64,000 nt of DNA from JBNKFV01 sp050289485 (GTDB taxonomy: Bacteria; Pseudomonadota; Gammaproteobacteria; Pseudomonadales; Cellvibrionaceae). The notes under the pieces were generated by a model, which saw nothing but the letters and a program-made list of their open reading frames with translations, was not told the DNA's origin and did not search any database. The stretch covers positions 124,001 through 188,000 of the forward strand of contig JBNKFV010000015.1 of NCBI GenBank assembly GCA_050289485.1, read 5' to 3'. The position numbers and the translations under genes are program-made. Numbering within the stretch: the first letter of the stretch is position 1; every line of letters starts with the position of its first letter. Shown here piece after piece: positions 43,779 through 53,853 of this stretch.

Positions 43779-46385
43779 TTAACGGGCTGTACGTTGCATT
43801 TCGCGCCTATCATAGCCGTTTATGCTGTCTGACAATATGTTGTCGATGGTTTTACTGGTGCCTCCCAGGCCGCGAAACTCGATTTCGAAGAAAATACCAC
43901 GGTCATGTTTGAGGTCTTCATCCGCAACGACATCGGCATAGTTGTTATCGAGCCAGCGTCTGCCCAGCAGGCGCACACGATAACAGCAACTGTTGTATTC
44001 GATGCCTAACAGGGTTTCCAGTTCCCGCTGGTTGGTCATGTCATGGTTGCTGCGGGCGATCAGGTTCCAGTTGCCTGCGATGGGCCATACTAACGATATA
44101 TCCGACTGTTCGATATCTTTGTCGATAATATTACCGCTAGTGTCTATAGTGCTGTTTTTGCGGGTGTAGTAATAGCCCAGGTTCAGCAGCCGTGATGAAT
44201 CGTCGAGATAGCTCAAGGTCATGGTGCCGCGACTGAGTTTACCTTCGTCGTCGTTATAGAGCAGATCACTGGTAAAACGCAGATTTTCGCCTACCTGTGC
44301 GCCTATTTGTCCGGCAATCTCTGAATTAGGTAGGTCATCAACCTCGCCTGTGAGACTGATACGACGGTCACGGGTGTAATAGATCTGCCCGATACTCAGG
44401 CTCAGTCGTTCCACACCGGTATTCCGTTCAATCCAGCGTGTGGTCAGGCCCATGGCTACCTGGTTGGCATCGTCGATACGGTCGCCGCCGGAGAAGCGGC
44501 TGGTGCGGAACAACTGACTGTAGGTAAAGGTGGTTTCGCTGGTATCGAAGTCTACGTCTTGGCCGTCTTCTGTTATATCGATCAGCGCAGACTGGTCTTC
44601 GTAGTCGCTGTAAAAATAGAACACGCGTGGTTCAAAGGTCTGGATGTAGTTTGACTTGCCCCACAGACTGTCGCGTTCGAAAAACAGCCCCATGTCGAGG
44701 CTGCCTTGTGGCACGGTGAAACTCGGCTCACTGTCGGCATCGACTAGCAGGTTGTCGTCGTCCAGCGCATAAGACACCGACTTGACATACGCACTTGGGC
44801 GAAAGAAGCCCCAGATCCATTGTTTGTTCCAGGTGAGGCGGTAATCAATGCGACTGCGCTCACCGGTGATGATCTCTCCTCCCTGTTTCGTTTGTTCATT
44901 AGCATGGGTAAAAGATGTCCATTGGTTATTCAGTGACAGGTTCCAATTGCCCCATTGATACGCGCCAAAGGCTGCCAGTTGCGGCTCAAGCCGATAGGGG
45001 GCGTCGCGGTTTTCGCGCAGGCTTTGGTAGTGGGTGACGGTACTGCTCAGGCGCCAGTGGTCAAATTGATAACCCGCTTCACCGGTACGTTTCAGATCAG
45101 TTTGGCTATTAATATTAAGGCCAGAGGTACTTAGGTCCTGAAAGTAGTCGACGTCGCTCACGCGGGTGTAATCGATATGGGTGAACCAGCGTTTGCCAAT
45201 GCCTCCGATTTGTTGCACACCCAGGGCCCAGCGGTCTTCGTCACGAAACGGCGCGGCTTCTTCCAATGTAAGCAGGTTATCATCAATCAGGGCTTTTTCG
45301 TTGTCATCGAGTTCGCTGTCGTCTTTGCCCAAAAACGCCAGGTTGATTTCACTGTAGGTCAAGCGGCTCATATGGCGCAATTCGGTCTGTAACATAGTGC
45401 CGCGCCCGGCTATATAGCGGGGTGCCAGGGTTGCGTCGTAGTTGGGGGCAAGATTCAAATAGTAGGGCACGGATAGATCGAGCCCGTCGGTATCACTGGT
45501 GCCGATGGTGGGATAAAGAAAACCGCTTTTGCGCTGATCACTCAGAGGAAATGTGACATAGGGCAGATAAAACGCAGGTATGTTTTTGATTTTCAGCACC
45601 ATATGCTTGGCGGTGCCTATCTGCGTGTTGGGGTCGAGCTTGATGGAGGCGCTGTGCAGCAGCCAGCTTTCGTCGTCTGGCGGGCAGCTGGTGTAGTTGG
45701 CCTCTTTGAGCACCAGGACCTGATCAGCCAACCGTTCCATTTGTGCGGCACGACCATGCACCTGGGCTTCATGAATCACATACTCTGCCTGGTTGACGGT
45801 GGCCGTTTCCGTGTCAGTGTGCACGAGCGCGTCATTGCCGGTAATCAGCAGATTGGGTTCGCGCAAGCGGATATTACCCTGCAGAGCAATAGTCTGTTGG
45901 GACTGATCGCTGATCACGTGATCGGCCTTCAGTTGGCGGTAGCCCTGTGTTACTACCACGCTGCCGTCGAGGGTGGCTAGCGATTGGTTTTTCCATTCCG
46001 AACGGTCGGCATTGGCCCGCATGGGTGCTTCTGCCGGGTTCATTTTGGCTTCTGGGTCGGTTCTTTCTGGGGCGATGAAAGCGCCGCAGCAGTTGGGCAG
46101 CACCAATGTTTTTTGTGCGTCGGTTAACTGTGCTTCCGGCACCCAATCCAGTGAATGAGGAACACTTTGTCCCGTTTGCGGGTTTCGCGACTTAACGGTT
46201 TCAGTGCAATCCCAGCCGTCACCTGCAGCGTTGGCAGTGCAGCGCCAAGTGTCTGCTTGGCTGCTACCTGTGTATAGCACAGCACTCAGTACAAGAGGCG
46301 ATACGGCAAGAGGCCAGAAAACTTTGGAGTAGCGCTTGCAGCGTATAGAGAGGTGCGTTGGCATCGCGTTTGTCCAATCTGGCAT
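43779..46385 (-). CDS. lptD: LPS-assembly outer-membrane protein LptD
   Basis: LptD is the beta-barrel that puts lipopolysaccharide into the outer leaflet with LptE. The 868-residue product (E. coli 784) has a hydrophobic signal segment (about 22-44), a periplasmic OstA/jellyroll domain (about 130-300), and a large barrel with many aromatic-alternating strands. The cysteines needed for the inter-domain disulfides are there: one pair near residues 48-60 (WRC and WDC) and the adjacent pair in YNSCCYRV near residue 807. A second Met eight residues in is an alternative start. It heads the operon with surA. Confidence 0.96.
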   Translation of the reverse strand: MPDWTNAMPTHLSIRCKRYSKVFWPLAVSPLVLSAVLYTGSSQADTWRCTANAAGDGWDCTETVKSRNPQTGQSVPHSLDWVPEAQLTDAQKTLVLPNCCGAFIAPERTDPEAKMNPAEAPMRANADRSEWKNQSLATLDGSVVVTQGYRQLKADHVISDQSQQTIALQGNIRLREPNLLITGNDALVHTDTETATVNQAEYVIHEAQVHGRAAQMERLADQVLVLKEANYTSCPPDDESWLLHSASIKLDPNTQIGTAKHMVLKIKNIPAFYLPYVTFPLSDQRKSGFLYPTIGTSDTDGLDLSVPYYLNLAPNYDATLAPRYIAGRGTMLQTELRHMSRLTYSEINLAFLGKDDSELDDNEKALIDDNLLTLEEAAPFRDEDRWALGVQQIGGIGKRWFTHIDYTRVSDVDYFQDLSTSGLNINSQTDLKRTGEAGYQFDHWRLSSTVTHYQSLRENRDAPYRLEPQLAAFGAYQWGNWNLSLNNQWTSFTHANEQTKQGGEIITGERSRIDYRLTWNKQWIWGFFRPSAYVKSVSYALDDDNLLVDADSEPSFTVPQGSLDMGLFFERDSLWGKSNYIQTFEPRVFYFYSDYEDQSALIDITEDGQDVDFDTSETTFTYSQLFRTSRFSGGDRIDDANQVAMGLTTRWIERNTGVERLSLSIGQIYYTRDRRISLTGEVDDLPNSEIAGQIGAQVGENLRFTSDLLYNDDEGKLSRGTMTLSYLDDSSRLLNLGYYYTRKNSTIDTSGNIIDKDIEQSDISLVWPIAGNWNLIARSNHDMTNQRELETLLGIEYNSCCYRVRLLGRRWLDNNYADVVADEDLKHDRGIFFEIEFRGLGGTSKTIDNILSDSINGYDRREMQRTAR

Positions 46386-46573
46386 AGTGATGTTCCGTAA
46401 AAACTCGCGGGTGGTCGATTGCCCTGGGCGCTAACAACAAAAAGGCACTGGCAAAAATAAGTGGCAGATTCTACGTGATTCCGCTGAGCCTTTGAACGCT
46501 AAAAAAGCATTTCGTGGTATTGATAGGTCGTTGGGGGATGCAATTGGGGTGAAATTTTTCAGTGGCGCGAGGA

Positions 46574-47674
46574 TTATTGGCCAACTTTGCTGTTAGGTAG
46601 CTCCATGCCACGCATGTGTCTGCGCAGAAATCCGCGAATGGATCGAATCAGTCGGTCATGGCTGGTGCTATCCGGTGAATCCAGATCCGCGAGGGCAATT
46701 TGGCGGTAGGCGGTGATTTTTTTGCGTTTTGCCTGATCCAGCCGTTGTTTGGCGAGTATTTCATTGATCTGGGTATCTTCGTAAATGTCTAATATCGGGG
46801 TGCTAGGGTCAGCGAGTGACTCCGGTAATTCAGGGTTTATGGTGGACTGGTGGGTTGGCAGCTGGTGACGCGGGTTGATTATCACCAGTGTTTGAAAGGT
46901 TTTTTCCCGTGGGTCGGAGGGCTCTGCTTTTGCTGGAGAAATCTGCTTCATAAAATAAGCTCCCCGCGCAGCATTCACCCCGATGGCGATCATCGCGAGG
47001 TTAAATTGGCCCTGTTCGTGCAAATAATTCACCGCAGCTTTAAGTCTGGCTTGAGCAATTGGCTCGGGATCTGCCGGTTCAGGGCGGGGTGCTTCTTCTG
47101 TCGTTTGCTCTGCGGGCGCGGGGGCGCTTGCCGCTGCTGTATTTGTCGATGGGTCGGCAGCGTCCTCGTTGGATGGGCTGGCCTCGTCATTTGGTGGTGT
47201 CTTCTCTGCCTGGATTTCCTCGGGCTTTGGCCGCGGTGGAACACTGGGTAGTAGCGGGTCGGGCAATTCAATAGTCAGTGTGGCCCAGCCCCACTCGGGC
47301 AATGCTAATCGCAGGGACTGGGTACTTTGGTTCAGGTTAAGGTGTTGGCCTTCTGCGTGCAGAATCAATATGGCACCTTGTGGATCACCGGAGCGGTCAC
47401 GTTCGAACAGGGCGAGAAACTTACCCTTGTTGTCGTTCAGCCAGACAATCTGGCCCGCGTTGGCGTCTGCCGCAACAGCGGCAATGGTATCTGCTTGTGT
47501 GTCGGGCGGTGGAACACGGTGTGACGGTGTGGTGGCTGTGTCAGTGGGAGCTGTTTCTGTATTGTCAGTTGTTGCCGGTGTGGGTTGCTGGGCACTGGCA
47601 AATTGAGGCATTGCGGCAGCCAGAACGACCAGTAAGAAAAAAAACGCTGATGGGATAGGTTGCTTACTCAACAT
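46574..47674 (-). CDS. DUF3530 family protein, secreted alpha/beta-hydrolase-like
   Basis: The 366-residue product has an N-terminal signal peptide (about 1-29, ending ASAQ), a Thr/Pro-rich linker, a segment GAILILHAEGQHLNL like a hydrolase strand with the oxyanion region, an inserted low-complexity stretch rich in Pro, Glu and Ala (about 148-205), and a C-terminal part with MIAIGVNAARGAYFM. I match it to the DUF3530 family, whose enzyme activity is unknown; a Ser is not found in the elbow place (GVNAARG), so the classic nucleophile may be missing. It is on the same strand as lptD but 190 bases upstream. Confidence 0.65.
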   Translation of the reverse strand: MLSKQPIPSAFFFLLVVLAAAMPQFASAQQPTPATTDNTETAPTDTATTPSHRVPPPDTQADTIAAVAADANAGQIVWLNDNKGKFLALFERDRSGDPQGAILILHAEGQHLNLNQSTQSLRLALPEWGWATLTIELPDPLLPSVPPRPKPEEIQAEKTPPNDEASPSNEDAADPSTNTAAASAPAPAEQTTEEAPRPEPADPEPIAQARLKAAVNYLHEQGQFNLAMIAIGVNAARGAYFMKQISPAKAEPSDPREKTFQTLVIINPRHQLPTHQSTINPELPESLADPSTPILDIYEDTQINEILAKQRLDQAKRKKITAYRQIALADLDSPDSTSHDRLIRSIRGFLRRHMRGMELPNSKVGQ

Positions 47675-47965
47675 GGTGTCCTGTAATAATAGTGCGCTGT
47701 AATATTAAAGAGCCTCTGATTCATTACCTGCGTTTAAACTGCGCTTACTCGGTCGTTTTTGCCTTGCGCTGATTGTGCCGACAACATTAATCAGGCATTC
47801 CTTAATCCAGCACGAATGATTGCCGTGTTAGTCGTGTTAATAGTTGGGTGCGTCTGTTGCATAAAGTACAATGTGCGGTTTTTACACTGTTAACCTTTTA
47901 GCCCTCACAGGTTGTTGGTGTCAGTGTTCTGTCTATCCCGGTTTAGCCAGCTTTCAAGGTGTCTT

Positions 47966-48643
47966 ATGCAAAACTTTCAGATCGCTCCGTCTATTTTATC
48001 CGCCGATTTCGCCCGTCTAGGTGAGGAAGTCGACAATGTTTTAAAGGCGGGTGCAGACATTGTGCACTTTGACGTAATGGATAACCATTACGTGCCTAAT
48101 CTGACCATTGGTCCAATGGTCTGTAAAGCCTTGCGTAAGCATGGCATTGAGGCTCCGATTGATGTGCACCTGATGGTTGAGCCAGTTGATGATCTGATCA
48201 GCCAGTTTATCGATGCCGGTGCCACCTATATCACTTTTCACCCGGAGGCTTCCAAACATATCGACCGATCACTGCAAATCATTAAAAATGCAGGCTGTAA
48301 AGCCGGATTGGTACTCAATCCGGCAACGCCCCTGGATGTTGTGAGGCATGTTCTGCCACAGCTGGATATGTTGTTGTTGATGTCGGTTAATCCAGGTTTT
48401 GGCGGTCAGAAGTTTATTCCATACACGCTCGACAAGTTGCGCGAGGCCCGTGCCGCTATCGATAGCCAGGGGTTGAGCACTCGGCTGGAAATCGATGGTG
48501 GTGTGACGCCCGATAACATCAGAGAAATTGCTGAGGCGGGTGCTGATACGTTTGTCGCGGGCTCGGCAATTTTTGGCAAACCTGATTACGCGGCCGTGAT
48601 TGCAACCATGCGTGAGCAGCTGGCACTGGCCAAGATGGGTTAA
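47966..48643 (+). CDS. rpe: ribulose-phosphate 3-epimerase Rpe
   Basis: Rpe interconverts ribulose-5-phosphate and xylulose-5-phosphate. The TIM-barrel protein of 225 residues (same as E. coli) has IAPSILSADFARLG, HFDVMDNHYVPNLTIGP, VHLMVEPVDD, MSVNPGFGGQKFI and EIDGGVTPDNI. The frame is open to 47912 but I choose the ATG at 47966 because the family begins there and AAGG lies upstream. It is followed at once by gph; rpe-gph-trpE linkage is well known, and trpE is indeed nearby though separated by inserted genes. Confidence 0.96.
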   Translation: MQNFQIAPSILSADFARLGEEVDNVLKAGADIVHFDVMDNHYVPNLTIGPMVCKALRKHGIEAPIDVHLMVEPVDDLISQFIDAGATYITFHPEASKHIDRSLQIIKNAGCKAGLVLNPATPLDVVRHVLPQLDMLLLMSVNPGFGGQKFIPYTLDKLREARAAIDSQGLSTRLEIDGGVTPDNIREIAEAGADTFVAGSAIFGKPDYAAVIATMREQLALAKMG

Positions 48644-48646
48644 CCG

Positions 48647-49330
48647 GTGAGCCTTAAAGCACTATTCGAGAACGGTGCGTTACCTCTACTGGTGATGTTT
48701 GATTTGGACGGTACGCTGGTCGACAGCGTGCCTGATCTGGCCGATGCTATTGACCGTATGCTGGCAGACTTAGGGCGCAACCCCGTGGGCGAGGCCCAGG
48801 TTCGCACCTGGGTGGGTAATGGCCAATGGGCACTGGTAGAGCGTGCGCTGGCAGCGACTGCGCCTCAGGAGACGCTCGACGAGGTCACCTTAAATAGTGC
48901 TGTGGCCCGTTTTCGACACCACTATGCAGCGTGTTGCAGTGACAAAACTCGTTTGTTCGATGGCGTACGTGCTTTTCTTGAATACCTTCACCAGGCAGAG
49001 GTCACCATGGTAGTGGTCACCAACAAACCTAAAGAGTTCGTACCCGCTATTTTGCAGCGCTTGAATATTGCAGAGTATTTTTCCAGCGTGCTCGGTGGCG
49101 AGTGCCTGACGGAGAAAAAACCACACCCTTTGCCCTTGCTGCATTGCCTGTCTGCCTATGGGGTGGAACCTGCGCAGGCTTTAATGGTGGGTGATTCGGC
49201 AAATGACATGCTGGCGGCAGCGCGTGCCGGGGTGCCGTCTATCGCAGTATCTTATGGTTATGCTCACGGTGAAGATTTGAGCGGCTATAATCCTAAGGCA
49301 GTTGTCGCGACACTAGCCAGCCTGTTGTAA
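48647..49330 (+). CDS. gph: phosphoglycolate phosphatase (HAD family) Gph
   Basis: The 227-residue HAD phosphatase removes phosphate from 2-phosphoglycolate formed in DNA repair. Motif I is VMFDLDGTLVDSVPDLADAI, motif II VVVTNKP, motif III Lys in LTEKKPHP and motif IV VGDSANDMLAA. The start is GTG, three bases after rpe. E. coli Gph is 252 residues. Substrate is assigned from the rpe neighbour and overall likeness. Confidence 0.9.
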   Translation: MSLKALFENGALPLLVMFDLDGTLVDSVPDLADAIDRMLADLGRNPVGEAQVRTWVGNGQWALVERALAATAPQETLDEVTLNSAVARFRHHYAACCSDKTRLFDGVRAFLEYLHQAEVTMVVVTNKPKEFVPAILQRLNIAEYFSSVLGGECLTEKKPHPLPLLHCLSAYGVEPAQALMVGDSANDMLAAARAGVPSIAVSYGYAHGEDLSGYNPKAVVATLASLL

Positions 49331-49425
49331 TGACAACTACTTTAAATGAGCCAGTATCTACCGGCCTTTCATGCGCACCGGATGGCAGCGTGTAGTTTGA
49401 TGAGTCGATATTCAACAGGGTTTTT

Positions 49426-51600
49426 ATGAAAAAGGCGCTATACAGCCTTACGATACTGACGTTTATCAGCGGATTATTGGCAACCTTTGCGGTATACCAG
49501 ATAGAGAGCCGGTACAGCCTGCACCATGCCAAAATGCATACCCAGGGGCATACATTTCCTCATATTGCTCGAATCGAAAGCCTGATCGGCACGGCGGTGT
49601 TTGCTGCTCAGGGCTTGGCGGCTGAAATCCGTTACCAGCCTGTTCTCAATATCGAGCACATTAATTATGTGATCGATACGTTAATTGCCAATGAGTCACA
49701 GATACGGCATGTAGCGCTGGCAAAAGATCTTGTTATTCATTACGTGCGTCCGCTAGAGGGCAACGCATCAGCGATTGGCTTGGATTATCGCAATGTGCCG
49801 GCTCAGTATGCTGAAGTGCAAGAGGCACTCGACGCAAAAGGCCCGATATTGTCCGGTCCGGTTGATCTGGTGCAGGGTGGCAGGGCGCTGATAGTGCGCA
49901 ACCCGGTGTATTTGGACAGCGAGAAAACTCAGCTATGGGGCATTATTGCGGTAGTACTCAACTTTGAAGAGGTTCTCTATGCTGCCGAGCTCATGGAACT
50001 GGAACGTGACGAACGCGTCGGTATTCGTCGCCTGAGTGCCACGGGTGAAGTGGAACAGGCCGTCTATGGCGATCAGCAAGTGTTTAATGACAGCCCGGTC
50101 ATTATACCTGTGCGGTTGCCATCGGGTGCGTGGCAGGTAGGGGTCGTTCCAAAAGCTGGTTGGCGGGTAGGCACTGATGTAGCCGCGCGTATTTTTGTGG
50201 TGGGTACACTGCTGACCATTCTGGCGTGTCTGGTAGTCTTTCTTCTTTTGCGCAACCGGCAGAATCGCCGTGCGCATCTCGACGAAATGCGTCGGCATGC
50301 CACACATGATTACCTCACTGGCCTACCCAATCGGTTGCAGCTTAGTGCGTTGCTCAAACGAAAAACCTATTTGAGTGCCGGTGAAGAAGAGCCGTTTTGT
50401 GTGATTTTTATCGATATCGATAATTTCAAAGACATCAACGACAGTCTTGGCCATAACTTGGGTGATGAGCTGTTGGTCGGTGCCGCGCAGCGATTGCAGA
50501 GTGGTTTGCGTCCCAGCGATTTTTTGGCTCGCTTGGGGGGAGACGAGTTTGTGGTGGTTTTGTCGGGTATGGGTGACCCAGCTCAGGCAGAATTGTGGGC
50601 TAAAAAGCTGATTCACGAATTATCGAACTCTTTCAGTGTTGGCCGTTACGAGCTAAAAATTACCGTTAGCCTTGGCTTGGCTTTTTTTCCTCAGGACGGC
50701 CTTGATGCGGTGTCGTTATTGCAGCATGCAGATCGTGCCATGTACGCCGCCAAAGAAACCGGAAAAAATACATTTCACTTTTTCAACCTGTCACTGCGCG
50801 CCCAAGCCGATCGCCATGTGCAGTTGTATCACGACATGATAGTGGCCTTGGAAGACAGGCAGTTTGATGTGTTTTATCAACCCATTATGGATTTACGCAC
50901 TGGCGAGTTTAGCCGGTGCGAAGCCTTGCTGCGCTGGAAGCATCCAGATAATGGCTGGATTTCCCCCATGGACTTTATCCCCGTAGCCGAGAAAAGCGGC
51001 TTTATTCGTCCGTTGGGGTTATGGGTATTGCACCGCGTTTGTCAGGACATGGTTAAGCTGCGCGAGCGGGGTATTTTTGTTCATGTATCGGTTAATCGCA
51101 GTACCAACGAGTTCTGCGATGATGCAACGTTGCGCCAGTGGATGCCCATAGTGCGCAGTTACCAGCTTGAGCCTGAAGATTTTACCCTGGAAATCACTGA
51201 GTCGTTGTTGATGAATGATGACAAAACCCAGGTTGAAAAGATCAATCGGATTAAAGCGGAGGGCTTTAAACTAGCGATTGACGATTTTGGTACCGGGTAT
51301 TCCGGTATCAATTATTTACGCCAATACCCGGTTGATATCGTGAAAATTGATAAGAGTTTCATCGCGGGCCTGCTGGATTCAGAGCAAGATCGCACGCTTC
51401 TCTACGTACTGCTGAAAATGGCTAAAACCCTCGGGCTTGAGCTGGTGATAGAAGGGATTGAAAAACAGGCTCAGCTGGATTTGGTCACCGACAAACAATG
51501 CGAATTTGCGCAGGGATTTCTATTGGCAAAACCGATGCCGTTCTCTGAATATTGTGATTTTGTGGAGCAACAAACGGCCATTGATGTTGTCGAAAAATAA
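49426..51600 (+). CDS. CHASE-GGDEF-EAL cyclic di-GMP enzyme
   Basis: The 724-residue inner-membrane protein has a membrane helix (about 5-25), a periplasmic CHASE sensor domain (about 40-250, with IGLDYRNVP and LVQGGRALIVRNPVY), a second helix (about 254-275), a GGDEF domain (about 290-455) and an EAL domain (about 470-715). GGDEF residues 371-375 are intact with an RxxD inhibition site (RPSD) five residues before. EAL catalytic parts are also complete: E499-A-L-L-R, the Asn in SVNRS, LEITES, IDDFGTGYS, KIDKSF and the late EGIE and QGF. Both activities are possible. It is not tied to an operon; pili in this window are possible clients of cyclic di-GMP. Confidence 0.93.
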   Translation: MKKALYSLTILTFISGLLATFAVYQIESRYSLHHAKMHTQGHTFPHIARIESLIGTAVFAAQGLAAEIRYQPVLNIEHINYVIDTLIANESQIRHVALAKDLVIHYVRPLEGNASAIGLDYRNVPAQYAEVQEALDAKGPILSGPVDLVQGGRALIVRNPVYLDSEKTQLWGIIAVVLNFEEVLYAAELMELERDERVGIRRLSATGEVEQAVYGDQQVFNDSPVIIPVRLPSGAWQVGVVPKAGWRVGTDVAARIFVVGTLLTILACLVVFLLLRNRQNRRAHLDEMRRHATHDYLTGLPNRLQLSALLKRKTYLSAGEEEPFCVIFIDIDNFKDINDSLGHNLGDELLVGAAQRLQSGLRPSDFLARLGGDEFVVVLSGMGDPAQAELWAKKLIHELSNSFSVGRYELKITVSLGLAFFPQDGLDAVSLLQHADRAMYAAKETGKNTFHFFNLSLRAQADRHVQLYHDMIVALEDRQFDVFYQPIMDLRTGEFSRCEALLRWKHPDNGWISPMDFIPVAEKSGFIRPLGLWVLHRVCQDMVKLRERGIFVHVSVNRSTNEFCDDATLRQWMPIVRSYQLEPEDFTLEITESLLMNDDKTQVEKINRIKAEGFKLAIDDFGTGYSGINYLRQYPVDIVKIDKSFIAGLLDSEQDRTLLYVLLKMAKTLGLELVIEGIEKQAQLDLVTDKQCEFAQGFLLAKPMPFSEYCDFVEQQTAIDVVEK

Positions 51601-51705
51601 CTGCCGTTGGTTGCTGGCCGATGGGGCTCAATAATTCTGGTAAGCGCTATAAAATACGCATACACTGCAGCCTTATCTACTCTGATATGAGGTTTGTGGT
51701 TGTGT

Positions 51706-52654
51706 ATGGCCGCAGATTTTTCCGCTGACGCTTGTTCAGCATTTTTCGCTTCTGATTTTTCTTCAGCGTTTACCACCTTTAATCATTATGTTCGACAGCG
51801 CACAGGCGTAACCCGGCCTGATAACCCTCTTTGCCTGCCAGTGAGCCGAGCCCAAACCATGTATGGTTGGGGCCAGCCAAGGCCAAACGCGTGCTGGTAC
51901 TGATCAGTGCGACTCATGGTGTTGAAGGTTACTGCGGCAGTGCGATTTAAAGCTTTTTATTGGCGAACTGGCCTGCATCATTTTTGCCAGGTAATACTGC
52001 CGTGCTAATGATTCATGCGTTAAACCCGTGGGGAATGCAGTGGGCTCGCCGTTGCGATGAGCAAGGCATTGATATTAACCGCAACTTTATCGATTTTAAT
52101 CAGCTGTCCCCAGTCAACCCGCACTATGCCGCCGTGCGCCGTTGCTACGAACATGAAGCCATCACCGAACGACGTGAAGCACGGGCGTCACTGGCGCAAC
52201 AGCTGCCGCAATGGGCGATCAGGCTGTGAGCAGCGGGCAGTATGAAGATGCTGGGCGCCTTTCTATGGCGGTAACCAGCCTGGGCGTGCAGCGCATTGGT
52301 TACAGCAGATCGCTGATGAGCTGGCGCTAATCAGTGGCCATTACCGACGTTGGCGGGTCATATTCTGTACCCAAATTTGGTCTGCTCGACTACTATTGGC
52401 ACCGTATTATTAACGACAAGGGTTGTTTTTTACCGCTGGAGTTTGGTAATCATGGTACGGGGCCGTTTGATGTGATTCTTCAGGATCACGCATTTTGGCG
52501 TAACCTGTCAGACATCCGCCAATTGCCTGCCACCTATGGGTTACAGCGCGATGCCATGCTCGAACATTTTTGCCCAGCTGATAAATTATGGCGTCAGGGC
52601 GTATTGTTTCGCGTCTGGCAAGTGGCCGAGGCTGTATTAAAGGCTTGGGTATAA
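51706..52654 (+). pseudogene. broken DUF2817 (M14-like zinc carboxypeptidase family) gene
   Basis: Pieces of one protein lie in different frames. MAADFSADACSAFF (from 51706) is the start; after a frame change comes VWLGPAKAKRVLVLISATHG then VEGYCGSAI, with the zinc-binding His and Glu, then a TAA where relatives have Gln (CAA to TAA), then on in frame VLMIHALNPWGMQWARR and DINRNFIDFN. A second frame change precedes FYGGNQPGRAAHWLQQIADE, and a third leads to GLLDYYWHRI, PLEFGNHGT and the end VWQVAEAVLKAWV (stop at 52652). At least three frameshifts and a nonsense codon make it non-functional. It is just before the GNAT/C39 gene. Confidence 0.8.
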
Positions 52655-52719
52655 ACCGGTTGTTACCATCTCGCAGGGGTGATGCTGCCTCGTCAGATCT
52701 ATCCGAAAAGGGCTGTGCC

Positions 52720-53853
52720 GTGCAGGTAGTTCCTCAATTACGCGTTGCTAAAGAAGCCGATTTGGACTCTCTGGTGACGATTGAACAGGCGTGCTTTCGC
52801 AACGACCGTTTAAATCGCAGGCGCTTCCGTCACTGGGTAAAAGCCCCTAACGGTGCATTGCATGTGGCTATAGTTAATGATGCCGTAGTGGGTTATGCCT
52901 TGATACTGTTAAACAAAGGCACACGTTTGGCCCGTTTGTATTCGTTAGCGATTCTGCCAGATTTTCGCGGCCTGGGTTTGGCACAGTTACTTATTCAGGC
53001 GATGGAAAATATCGCCGTGGAAGATGGGCGTTTATATATGCGTCTTGAAGTGAGCCAAAAAAATCTGGGGGCAATTAAGCTTTACGAACAGATGGGTTAT
53101 CGTACCTTTGGTGAAGACAGCGATTACTACGAAGACCACAGTAATGCGTTACGTATGCAAAAGCGTATTCGTACCGCCTCGCAACATTCATTAATGCAGA
53201 ATGTGCCGTGGCATCAACAGACCACGGACTTTACCTGTGGCCCGGCCGCGCTGATGATGGCCATGGCGAGCCAAACTGATCGCGTGACCATGAGTCAGGC
53301 GCTTGAGCTGGATCTGTGGCGCGAAGCCACCACGATTTTTATGACCTCGGGCCACGGTGGTTGCCATCCGTTAGGGTTGGGGATTTCTTCGCGCAAGCGC
53401 GGTTTTGAAACTCGTGTGTACCTCAATACGCATAACCCGTTGTTTATTGAAGGGGTGCGTTCAGAAAGTAAAAAAAATATTATGACGCTGGTCGATCAGC
53501 AGTTTAATCAGCATGCCCGTGAAGAACATGTCGATATTCGATATCAAGATGTCACGCAGGATGATATCGAAACCTGTTTGCGCGAAGGCTGGGCGGTATT
53601 GGTGTTGATCAGCACTTATCGGTTAGACGGCAAAAAAACGCCGCACTGGGTAGTTGTAACAGGTATGGATGACCTGTGCTTTTACCTGCACGACCCCGAT
53701 CTGAATGAAGATCTGCCGCACCCGTTGCCAGTGGATTATCAACATGTGCCGATCGCTCGTGCAGACTTTGCCAAAATGACATTGTTTGGTCGCAGTCGAC
53801 TGCGTTGTGCCATTGCGTTACGAGTAGCGAATAACACGGCTGTACCCCTATGA
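52720..53853 (+). CDS. GNAT acetyltransferase fused to C39-like cysteine peptidase
   Basis: The product of about 377 residues has a GNAT domain (about 5-150; VVGYALILL, LYSLAILPDFRGLGLAQLLI for acetyl-CoA binding, IKLYEQMGYRTFG) and a C-terminal papain-like C39-type peptidase (about 160-370). Peptidase residues are visible: Cys173 in DFTCGPAALMMAM, His309 in TPHWVVVTG, and Asp325 in HDPDL. The frame is open from 52588, inside the dead DUF2817 gene, but I choose the GTG at 52720, which has AAAAGGG upstream and where GNAT likeness begins. This fusion is known to occur beside RimK-like ATP-grasp genes with an RLAN domain, as here. Role: inferred processing or modification of a peptide. Confidence 0.8.
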   Translation: MQVVPQLRVAKEADLDSLVTIEQACFRNDRLNRRRFRHWVKAPNGALHVAIVNDAVVGYALILLNKGTRLARLYSLAILPDFRGLGLAQLLIQAMENIAVEDGRLYMRLEVSQKNLGAIKLYEQMGYRTFGEDSDYYEDHSNALRMQKRIRTASQHSLMQNVPWHQQTTDFTCGPAALMMAMASQTDRVTMSQALELDLWREATTIFMTSGHGGCHPLGLGISSRKRGFETRVYLNTHNPLFIEGVRSESKKNIMTLVDQQFNQHAREEHVDIRYQDVTQDDIETCLREGWAVLVLISTYRLDGKKTPHWVVVTGMDDLCFYLHDPDLNEDLPHPLPVDYQHVPIARADFAKMTLFGRSRLRCAIALRVANNTAVPL

